Source: Desulfuromonadaceae bacterium (lineage in GTDB: Bacteria > Desulfobacterota > Desulfuromonadia > Desulfuromonadales > Geopsychrobacteraceae). From it: DNA of 6,003 bases. The stretch is taken from NCBI GenBank assembly GCA_016744555.1, contig JADGED010000022.1:1-6003 (forward strand), written 5' to 3'. Every line of letters begins with the position of its first letter. Within the stretch, counting starts at the first letter, position 1. Under the pieces are notes generated by a model. It was not told the origin of the DNA and did not search any database. It saw only the letters and a list, made by a program, of their open reading frames with translations. The translations under genes and the position numbers were made by a program. Positions 1-6,003 of the stretch are shown piece by piece.

Positions 1-2628
1 TTTTCTGTTGTAGTTGTCTCTCCCAGAGTCGCAAAACCTCTTGGCCCAGGCAAAGTTGATCTTGGCAAACCTGGTTACCGAATGGGATACGTACAAGCAA
101 AAGTTGTTGATCCGTATAAAACCATTCCCATCAAAGTAACAACCGCAAAAGATGTATATAAGCCACGTGAAACGGTTAAAGCTACGGTCCAGATTGGTCA
201 GAATAACGATCACCAGCAGGAGCCGTATGAAATAGCCATTGCTGTTGTAGATGAATCGGTATTAGCCCTTAACCATAGTGGGGATAATTATTATGACCCC
301 TATGCAGGTTTTAATCGACTCGATTCTCTTGATGTCTATAATTACAGCCTAATCAGCAGACTTGTAGGTAGGCAAAAGTTTGAAAAGAAAGGGGCCAACC
401 CCGGTGGCGGTGGCGCCTCTTATTCAAAACTTAGAAACATGTTTAAGTTTGTTAGTTATTGGAATCCATCGATAACTCCAGACAGTAATGGTAAAGCCGA
501 AATAGAGTTTGAAGTTCCAGACAACTTAACTGGCTGGCGGATTTTAGCCTTTGCTGTAACCCCAAATGATCGTATGGGACTTGGTGATGTTAATTTTAAA
601 GTTAATCGTCCCACTGAGATTCGCCCAGTGATGCCTAATCAAGTAATTGAAGGGGACAACTTTAAGGCCGGTTTTAACGTTAAAAATAGGACCGACCAAC
701 CCAGAACACTTAATATTAATGTTGCTGTTGCTGGTCCAATTACCGATACAACTGATAATGCATTTGAATATAATTTACCACTGGCACCATTTGAACGTAA
801 AAATATTTGGCTGCCAATAGCCACTAAAGGGGATGGAACATTAAAATTTGTTGCTGCCGCAGGTGATGATTTTGATGGTGATGCCGTAGAACATAAGGTA
901 CCAGTACAAAAATACCGATCCCTTGAAACTGCAGCTAATTATGGAACTACAACCGCTGCAATAGTCAGTGAAACGGTAAAAATACCGGCAGGTATTCATA
1001 ATGATGTCGGTTATGTTGGTGCAATAGTTTCTCCATCTGTTATTGGCAACCTTGATGGTGCCTTTAACTACTTAAAAAATTATCCCCACCTTTGTTGGGA
1101 ACAACGCCTTACTAAAGCGGTAAGTGCTAATTCATACCTGCAACTGCGGGAGTATTTAGCTAAAAATATTAAATGGGACAATCCACAAGACGATATTTCT
1201 AAAACCTTACTGGCTGCAGCAAATTTCCAAGCTCCAAATGGTGGCATGGCGTACTGGGTGCCACAAAATAATTATGTTAGTCCTTACCTGTCTGCTTACA
1301 CAGCTATGGCATTTAACTGGTTAAATAGCAGTGGTTATAAAATACCAGCAGCTGTTGAAGAGCAACTACACAACTATTTGTTGAAGCTTTTACGCCGGGA
1401 TGAATTTCCTACTTTTTACAGTAAAGGGATGGCTTCATCAGTACGCGCAGTTGCTTTAGCAGCGTTAGCTGATACTGGAAAAATAACTGCAAGTGATGTC
1501 CAGCGGTATGAATTACACATGCCAGAAATGGATCTTTTTGGTAAAGCCCACTTCCTCACTGCCGCAATTAAAACAGCTGCTGTTGCAGAAAGTACAATTA
1601 TTACGACTCTAGATTCAATTCTCGGGCATGCAGATCAGTCAGGGGGTAAGTTTCAATTCAATGAACCTTGGGACGATAGCTACAAATACATTTTATCAAC
1701 ACCATTAAGGTCTAATTGTGCTGTACTTTCGAGTTTGTTGGATGTGCAAACCAACTTGATGCAAAGTGAATCCATCGACGATATCCCATTTAAATTAGTT
1801 CGTAGCATCACGCAAAGTAGGGGAGATAGAGATCACTGGGAAAATACTCAGGAGAACCTCTATTGCATGAATGCTTTAATGGATTATGCTGCTATCTACG
1901 AAAACACTGAACCGAACATGGATATTGCGGTAAGTTTTGCCGGCAAAAAGCTTGGTAATGCCGTTTTTACCTCGAAAACTGATGCACCTAAGCCACTTAT
2001 GCGCCAGTTAAATGAGAAAGACCCCGGACAACAAGCAAAAATTAAAATCAGTAAAAGTGGGGCAGGGCGCTTCTATTATTCGACCAGAATTGCCTACGAT
2101 TTAAAAGAAGAAAATAGCAGTAGAATAAATTCTGGGTTTGAAATCCAGCGTGAATATTCGGTTGAACGTGATGGTAAGTTTACCCTGTTAAAAAGTCCTA
2201 TGGTGATAAAGCGAGGCGAACTAGTAAAGGTTGATTTATTTATATCATTACCTACTGCCCGCCATTTTGTCGTTGTCGATGATACTGTGCCTGGTGGTTT
2301 AGAACCTATAAATACAGATCTTGCAACGGCATCATCAGTTGACGCTGAAAAAGGTAGTTATAAAGCGGCAGAAGGGTCATGGTTTTATAACTTTTCAGAC
2401 TGGTCTTACTATGGCCGTTTTTTCTGGAGTTTTTATCATAAAGAGTTAAAGCATGACGCGGTACGCTATTATGCCGATTATTTACCTGCTGGAAACTATC
2501 GTTTATCGTACAGCGCTCAAGCGATAGCTGCGGGAGAGTTTGCAGTGCCGGCAGTAGCGGTTGAAGAGATGTACGATGCCGATGTTTATGGCAAAGGCTT
2601 ACCTGTAACCCTGATGGTCACAGAGTGA
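1..2628 (+). CDS. yfhM: Bacterial alpha-2-macroglobulin, YfhM-like protease trap (5' end off window)
   Basis: This is the C-terminal 875 residues of a bacterial alpha-2-macroglobulin, normally about 1,600 or more residues long. The frame is open to base 1, so the gene starts outside the window; the ATG at 82 is internal. Residues below count from base 1. VDESVLAL (83-90) ends a macroglobulin domain and is followed by a bait-like segment (91-152). Then comes the A2M-family domain with YWNPS (from 153) and VPDNLTGW (172-179). A helical thioester domain spans about 340-640, with Cys365-Trp-Glu-Gln368. The C-terminal macroglobulin/receptor-binding-like region has DDTVPGGLEP (about 760-769) and VEEMYDADVYGKG (854-866). 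In the family, a protease cuts the bait, the protein changes shape, and the thioester links covalently to the protease, which is caged in the periplasm. Members of this subtype are usually lipoproteins of the inner membrane; that signal would lie outside the window. The gene overlaps pbpC by four bases, the classic partner. Family assignment is very secure; yfhM orthology rests on the thioester and the pbpC neighbour. Confidence 0.95.
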   Translation, partial: FSVVVVSPRVAKPLGPGKVDLGKPGYRMGYVQAKVVDPYKTIPIKVTTAKDVYKPRETVKATVQIGQNNDHQQEPYEIAIAVVDESVLALNHSGDNYYDPYAGFNRLDSLDVYNYSLISRLVGRQKFEKKGANPGGGGASYSKLRNMFKFVSYWNPSITPDSNGKAEIEFEVPDNLTGWRILAFAVTPNDRMGLGDVNFKVNRPTEIRPVMPNQVIEGDNFKAGFNVKNRTDQPRTLNINVAVAGPITDTTDNAFEYNLPLAPFERKNIWLPIATKGDGTLKFVAAAGDDFDGDAVEHKVPVQKYRSLETAANYGTTTAAIVSETVKIPAGIHNDVGYVGAIVSPSVIGNLDGAFNYLKNYPHLCWEQRLTKAVSANSYLQLREYLAKNIKWDNPQDDISKTLLAAANFQAPNGGMAYWVPQNNYVSPYLSAYTAMAFNWLNSSGYKIPAAVEEQLHNYLLKLLRRDEFPTFYSKGMASSVRAVALAALADTGKITASDVQRYELHMPEMDLFGKAHFLTAAIKTAAVAESTIITTLDSILGHADQSGGKFQFNEPWDDSYKYILSTPLRSNCAVLSSLLDVQTNLMQSESIDDIPFKLVRSITQSRGDRDHWENTQENLYCMNALMDYAAIYENTEPNMDIAVSFAGKKLGNAVFTSKTDAPKPLMRQLNEKDPGQQAKIKISKSGAGRFYYSTRIAYDLKEENSSRINSGFEIQREYSVERDGKFTLLKSPMVIKRGELVKVDLFISLPTARHFVVVDDTVPGGLEPINTDLATASSVDAEKGSYKAAEGSWFYNFSDWSYYGRFFWSFYHKELKHDAVRYYADYLPAGNYRLSYSAQAIAAGEFAVPAVAVEEMYDADVYGKGLPVTLMVTE
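271..456 (+). other. Predicted bait region of the alpha-2-macroglobulin
   Basis: This 62-residue segment lies between VDESVLAL and SYWNPSI. Human alpha-2-macroglobulin has its bait region in the same place, between VDQSVL and the TWIWDL block. The segment is rich in Tyr, Asp, Asn, Lys and Arg and includes GRQKFEKK followed by a glycine-rich ANPGGGGAS stretch, which looks flexible and open to cleavage by proteases of several specificities. The placement is by analogy with the known family architecture. The exact limits and the cleavage sites are inferred. Confidence 0.5.
1093..1104 (+). other. Thioester motif CWEQ of the alpha-2-macroglobulin
   Basis: The codons TGT TGG GAA CAA encode Cys-Trp-Glu-Gln within the context YPHLCWEQRLTKAV. 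In thioester proteins of this superfamily the Cys and the Gln of CxEQ form an internal thioester, which reacts with the trapped protease. Both reactive residues are present, so the protein is predicted to be thioester-competent, unlike YfaS/MagD-type paralogues, which lack the motif. The second position is Trp here; it is Gly in animal proteins and Leu in the E. coli protein as I recall it. Confidence 0.88.
2625..2628 (+). promoter_or_regulatory. GTGA stop/start overlap, likely translational coupling
   Basis: The GTG start of pbpC (2625-2627) overlaps the TGA stop of the macroglobulin gene (2626-2628). No strong Shine-Dalgarno sequence is visible just upstream; only a weak CAGAG lies next to the start. 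Together with the overlap, this suggests that ribosomes finishing the first gene reinitiate on the second. The GTG is preferred over the in-frame TTG at 2640 and ATG at 2685. Only the upstream start keeps the positively charged N-terminus (Arg2, Lys9) ahead of the membrane helix, and the ATG would delete about half of that helix. Confidence 0.7.
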
Positions 2629-4799
2629 GATTAAATTTTTTGATTAGCAAAACCACCATTTTATCATTGTTTAGCCTTGCGTTAATGGTGCTTGCTATAG
2701 TTACCGTAGTCTCGATAGAACCTTTTCCTGATGATCTACGTGATCATATAGCGATTACAAAAAAAAACTCGTACTTAGATCGCTATGGCAAACGAATAAA
2801 TACGACCTACGAAAATCAATGGAACATTTATGACATTGTGGAACTGCACGATGTTCCAGATTTTTTGCGTAATGCATTCATCCTTTCAGAAGATAAAAAC
2901 TTCTTTTCCCATACGGGGATTGATTGGTTAGCTAGATTAAATGCACTACGGCAAAACCTTCAAGCTGGAAGAATTGTCCGTGGCGCCAGTACAATAACTG
3001 AACAAGTAGTTAGAATGCTCCACCCCCGTAACAGGACATTTTGGTCCAGGTGGTTAGAAGGCTTTGAGGCGAATGCCCTAGAGGCAAAGTTTTCTAAACT
3101 TGAAATCTTTGAATTTTATCTCAATCAAGTCCCTTACAAAGCAAAACGCCGTGGCATAGTTCAGGCGGCTAACTTCTACTTTGATCGCGACCTCTCGACA
3201 TTGAACCATAAGGAGATGCTTGCACTTGCGGTTTTAGTACGATCGCCTAAATGGCTTGATCCAGAGAAACAACTAGCAACGCTAGATCGCTCAATTACCA
3301 ACCTGATATATCGCCTCAATATTGAAGCAAAAACAATGGGACAAATTACATCGCAACCGTTAACGTTGCGTAAAACTTGGCCACAACAAGACATGTCTCA
3401 TTTCATCCGTTATGCCGATGCAAATATTAGCGACCTACCTCAATCTAGCGCAGCAATTACCACAACCATAGATTTAGAATTTCAGAGCAAATTACAAAAA
3501 ATACTAGATGCTAGGTTAAATAGTTTAAAAGCACAGCAAGTCAATAATGGAGCAGTATTAGTAGTAGATCACACTACCAACGAAATTATTGCTTGGGTTA
3601 TTGGTTTTGCCGGTCAGCAGGGTAAAAAGTTTAATAAAATTGACGCAATTATTACACGTCGACAACCGGGATCGACCCTAAAGCCACTTCTTTATGCCAA
3701 AGCAATTGAAACAGGTTGGACTGCTGCAACAATGGTAGACGATTCGCCATTGGAAGAAAGTGTCGGGCTTGGTATGCACACCTACAATAATTACAGTCGT
3801 GAACATTATGGCAAAATTTCTTTACGTGAAGCACTTGGCAATTCATTAAACATTCCAGCCATAAAAGCAATTCAGCATGTTAAACCAGCGGTTTTTTTAA
3901 GTTTTCTATATGACCTTGGGATAGAAAGCCTCTCTGGTCATCCCAATGTTTATGGTGACGGTATTGCTTTGGGCAACGGTGAAATAGAACTATTTGAACT
4001 AGTTCAGGCGTACACAGTTTTAGCGAGAATGGGTGACTTTAAATCATTATCTATTCTCGAAGGAGAACATAGAAACAATAAAAACTATCGGATAATTTCA
4101 GAGGATATTGCTAGTTTAATTGCCGATATTATATCTGATCCTGGAGCACGAGAAAAAGAATTTGGTTGGGACTCAGTATTGAATTTCCCACACCAAACTG
4201 CGGTTAAAACCGGAACATCAAGCAATTATCGTGATGCATGGGCAGTTGGTTTCAACGACAAATACACTGTGGGTATTTGGGTAGGCAACCTAGATTATGC
4301 TGCAATGGATAAAATCACCGGCTCTTCCGGAGCAGCTTTAGCGCTGCGTTCAATTTTTAACGAACTTAATAAACATAGAGAAGTCAGACCATTATATTTA
4401 AGTGATAACTTAGTAAAGCAACAGGTTTGTATCGAGTCTGGATTATTAGCCGATACTACCTGCGAAGCTCGTGATGAGTTGTTTATTCAAGGAACTGTGC
4501 CGCAAGAGTTAGAATCAATAGAAACTGAGTTGAGAATTAGAAAACCAAGTAATGGATTGATGTTAGCTATGGATCCTAGAATCCCTGATCAGTATGAATA
4601 TTTTCAGTTTGCCCTTACTAAAATAGATAAAGTTAAGGAAGTAAGATGGTACGTAAATGATAAGTTAGTTGGAAAAGGTAAAAACTTAACCTTTAATTGG
4701 CCTTTAACTAAGGGAGAATTTAAAACAAAGGCCGAGGTCTTTGTTATTGGTAAATCTTCGCCTGCAGTTACTGGTGAAATTAATTATTCGGTTAATTAA
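2625..4799 (+). CDS. pbpC: Penicillin-binding protein 1C, bifunctional murein glycosyltransferase/transpeptidase
   Basis: This is a complete class A penicillin-binding protein of 724 residues, somewhat shorter than E. coli PBP1C (about 770). It is anchored in the inner membrane by a hydrophobic helix (about 8-30), with its catalytic domains in the periplasm. The GT51 glycosyltransferase polymerises lipid II. Visible are SEDKNFFSHTG with catalytic Glu89, GASTITEQ (120-127), the second conserved Glu145 in RWLEG, and YLNQV. The transpeptidase, which cross-links peptides, has Ser350-Thr-Leu-Lys353 with the nucleophile Ser350, Ser407-Leu-Asn409, and KTGTS (528-532). A paired-cysteine segment (Cys602, Cys613) follows, then a beta-rich BiPBP_C-like tail (about 636-724) that is typical of PBP1C. 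All catalytic residues are present, so both activities are predicted. The glycosyltransferase is divergent after YLNQV: PYKAKRRG replaces the usual PFGG-type stretch, and YFDR replaces YFGK. The upstream macroglobulin gene supports the 1C assignment over PBP1A or PBP1B. A role in cell wall repair alongside the protease trap is inferred. Confidence 0.95.
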   Translation: MRLNFLISKTTILSLFSLALMVLAIVTVVSIEPFPDDLRDHIAITKKNSYLDRYGKRINTTYENQWNIYDIVELHDVPDFLRNAFILSEDKNFFSHTGIDWLARLNALRQNLQAGRIVRGASTITEQVVRMLHPRNRTFWSRWLEGFEANALEAKFSKLEIFEFYLNQVPYKAKRRGIVQAANFYFDRDLSTLNHKEMLALAVLVRSPKWLDPEKQLATLDRSITNLIYRLNIEAKTMGQITSQPLTLRKTWPQQDMSHFIRYADANISDLPQSSAAITTTIDLEFQSKLQKILDARLNSLKAQQVNNGAVLVVDHTTNEIIAWVIGFAGQQGKKFNKIDAIITRRQPGSTLKPLLYAKAIETGWTAATMVDDSPLEESVGLGMHTYNNYSREHYGKISLREALGNSLNIPAIKAIQHVKPAVFLSFLYDLGIESLSGHPNVYGDGIALGNGEIELFELVQAYTVLARMGDFKSLSILEGEHRNNKNYRIISEDIASLIADIISDPGAREKEFGWDSVLNFPHQTAVKTGTSSNYRDAWAVGFNDKYTVGIWVGNLDYAAMDKITGSSGAALALRSIFNELNKHREVRPLYLSDNLVKQQVCIESGLLADTTCEARDELFIQGTVPQELESIETELRIRKPSNGLMLAMDPRIPDQYEYFQFALTKIDKVKEVRWYVNDKLVGKGKNLTFNWPLTKGEFKTKAEVFVIGKSSPAVTGEINYSVN

Positions 4800-4801
4800 C
4801 C
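4790..4801. repeat. 12-bp perfect palindrome over the pbpC stop codon
   Basis: GGTTAATTAACC reads the same on both strands and contains the pbpC TAA stop (4797-4799). It has no loop, so it is unlikely to fold as an RNA hairpin. It could be a protein site or chance in A+T-rich sequence. No function is assigned. Confidence 0.3.
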
Positions 4802-4802
4802 A

Positions 4803-4849
4803 GCAAATATGGGTATTAATTTGCCAATAAAAATCTATACAGTTTTATT
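4803..4849. terminator. Possible weak bidirectional terminator between convergent genes
   Basis: Two short inverted repeats lie at the junction of the convergent genes. GCAAAT (4803-4808) pairs with ATTTGC (4819-4824) across a 10-base loop. AATAAAA (4826-4832) pairs with TTTTATT (4843-4849), also across 10 bases, and its right arm lies inside the end of the minus-strand gene. A run of T follows on the plus strand to about 4853. Both stems are short and A/T-rich, and neither is a textbook G+C-rich hairpin with a U tract. The location is where a shared terminator is expected, but the structural support is weak. Confidence 0.28.
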
Positions 4850-6003
4850 TTTAGCAATGTAATTGAAACATAAACTAATCAAGGTCACTAACAATAAAGT
4901 CACCACAAAGTACCAAATAAATTGTTGGCTGGTTGCTATAAAGGTTATTTGCTCACTCACTTCAGGGCTAAGACCGGTAGCAACATTTTTTTTGTATGAT
5001 GCATAGACTAAAGTATATCCCATCCCGATAAAAGCATAAGCTAGATTAAAACTTAAACCTCTAAAACTCAAAACCGTTGCACGCATATGTGATGGGGTTA
5101 TTTGATTCAAATAATGGCTGGCAAAATACATATTAATCATGAATACCGCAAACATTAATGCCATGGGTATGACACCATAATAGGGGATAAATAACGAAAA
5201 CCCATAACAGCCAAGCAACATTGCAATACTCATAAAAACTACGTTGCTAACAGCACTATAGTGATCAGTCATCCACTGGGCTAACCGTGGAATGAAAAAA
5301 CCTACTACAGCTAAAGCTGAGCCGATGAAACCAAACAGTGCCTCAGGTATGTCGAGTAAGCGATAATACTGACTATTTAGAGTTAAATACATGCGGATAA
5401 TATGGTCGAATAGCATTGCATAGAGGATGATTGCTATAGCAAATGGGGTGCGCAAAATCCAGCAGGCACTGGCGTAAATTAAACGCGTGGTATGGAGAGC
5501 TGTCGCCAAAAAACCTTGGTCGAGGAGGGTGGATCCATTTTCCGGTTCAGTCATACGCAAAGTGACAAATAAGGTAATTAATGCCGTACCAAGGGTAAGA
5601 AACAGCGGGAAGCGCATAGTTTGTTGCTGGCTTAATTCAATCGTAAAACCACAAAACTGCATTACTTTGGTCATCAATTGAGGGTCATAAACCAACGCAC
5701 CAATCGTCATCGCAATGATAAAACCGATTTGCTGACATTTTATTTGCACTGCCAGCACGTTTTGCCACTGTTCCTGTTGGCCAGTTGCGACCAAAGTATC
5801 ATAAGCTAAAGCTTCATCGGCTCCACTAGCCATTGCTTCAGAAACACCACTCAAGACACGGTTAACTAAAAATATAGGGAAAATCCAACTCGGGTTACTA
5901 AGTGGAGCAAATGCAATAATCACCATTTCTACGATCATTAACATTGATGTCAGCACTAACAGTCGTTTGCGCCCAAAAAGGTCGGCCAGTGCACCAGAAG
6001 GGA
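4835..6003 (-). CDS. Major facilitator superfamily transporter (5' end off window)
   Basis: This is the last 388 residues of an MFS permease of the inner membrane. The minus-strand frame is open through the right edge, and the stop is TAG at 4837-4835. Counting from the first full codon (6001-5999), residues 3-13 read GALADLFGRKR. This is MFS motif A, the loop between helices 2 and 3, so only about the first two helices are missing. The GTG at 5956 is downstream of motif A and cannot be the true start. Ten further hydrophobic segments are visible, consistent with helices 3-12, with a polar central linker (RMTEPENGS) between helices 6 and 7. An acidic SGADEALAYD motif (59-68) follows helix 4, and MRATVLSF precedes helix 11; both are typical of one set of MFS drug- or metabolite-type carriers. 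The substrate and the direction of transport cannot be told. The gene converges on pbpC with a 35-base gap and is not in its operon. Confidence 0.9.
   Translation of the reverse strand, partial: PSGALADLFGRKRLLVLTSMLMIVEMVIIAFAPLSNPSWIFPIFLVNRVLSGVSEAMASGADEALAYDTLVATGQQEQWQNVLAVQIKCQQIGFIIAMTIGALVYDPQLMTKVMQFCGFTIELSQQQTMRFPLFLTLGTALITLFVTLRMTEPENGSTLLDQGFLATALHTTRLIYASACWILRTPFAIAIILYAMLFDHIIRMYLTLNSQYYRLLDIPEALFGFIGSALAVVGFFIPRLAQWMTDHYSAVSNVVFMSIAMLLGCYGFSLFIPYYGVIPMALMFAVFMINMYFASHYLNQITPSHMRATVLSFRGLSFNLAYAFIGMGYTLVYASYKKNVATGLSPEVSEQITFIATSQQFIWYFVVTLLLVTLISLCFNYIAKNKTV

Noticed and set aside
82..84. ATG as the start of the alpha-2-macroglobulin gene
   Set aside because: The reading frame is open from base 1 and the residues before this Met continue the coding sequence. 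Proteins of this family are about twice as long, so this is an internal Met of a gene cut by the window edge.
391..414. G+C-rich stretch in the macroglobulin gene (glycine codons) as a possible insertion or repeat
   Set aside because: It is in frame, encodes the flexible glycine run of the bait region, and has no flanking repeats or target-site duplication.
639..824. Antisense open frame of 61 codons within the macroglobulin gene
   Set aside because: It lies wholly inside a well-supported gene, resembles no family I know, and has no visible start context. It is a shadow of the coding strand.
3176..3870. Two antisense open frames of 72 codons (3176-3394 and 3652-3870) within pbpC
   Set aside because: Both fall opposite conserved glycosyltransferase or transpeptidase sequence, and their translations show no recognisable domain. 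They are explained by the codon usage of pbpC.
5487..5681. Plus-strand open frame of 64 codons opposite the MFS gene
   Set aside because: It is antisense to conserved transporter helices and their linker, and its translation looks like no known protein.
5954..5956. GTG as the start of the minus-strand MFS gene
   Set aside because: The frame stays open to the window edge, and the residues just upstream spell MFS motif A (GALADLFGRKR), which lies between helices 2 and 3. The true start is off the right edge.
1..6003. Mobile element, CRISPR, tRNA/rRNA, toxin-antitoxin or phage-defence system
   Set aside because: The window is almost fully covered by three recognisable genes, and the only gap is 35 bases. 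I saw no direct-repeat array, transposase, tRNA-like fold or defence domain.

Overview
The window is an ordinary chromosomal segment of an A+T-rich Gram-negative bacterium. It holds two co-directional plus-strand genes that form a tightly coupled pair, and a convergent minus-strand transporter gene. The protein families (a periplasmic bacterial alpha-2-macroglobulin paired with penicillin-binding protein 1C) imply a diderm cell with a periplasm. The A+T-rich codon usage and the style of the proteins suggest a gammaproteobacterium, perhaps a marine Alteromonadales-type organism. That placement is inference and cannot be fixed from this window.

Layout. From the left edge to 2628 lies the C-terminal part (875 codons) of a bacterial alpha-2-macroglobulin, a YfhM-like broad-spectrum protease trap. 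Its N-terminus, with the expected lipoprotein signal, is off the left edge. It carries a recognisable bait-region segment and an intact thioester motif (Cys-Trp-Glu-Gln). The next gene starts at a GTG at 2625 that overlaps the macroglobulin stop codon as GTGA. It encodes a complete 724-residue bifunctional murein synthase of the PBP1C type (pbpC), with a membrane anchor, GT51 glycosyltransferase, transpeptidase and C-terminal BiPBP_C-like domain. A 35-base gap (4800-4834) separates it from the convergent minus-strand gene. That gene encodes a major facilitator superfamily transporter whose N-terminus lies off the right edge.

How the genes fit together. Pairing of alpha-2-macroglobulin with PBP1C is an established gene neighbourhood in proteobacteria. 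The usual reading is a defence and repair unit: the macroglobulin traps proteases that breach the outer membrane, while PBP1C repairs damaged peptidoglycan. The four-base overlap suggests translational coupling. The MFS gene is convergent and is probably functionally unrelated.

I found no RNA gene, CRISPR array, insertion sequence, prophage mark or clear sign of a new system. The points most worth a second look are the bait region, the CWEQ form of the thioester site, the divergent end of the PBP1C glycosyltransferase domain, and small inverted repeats at the convergent gene junction.
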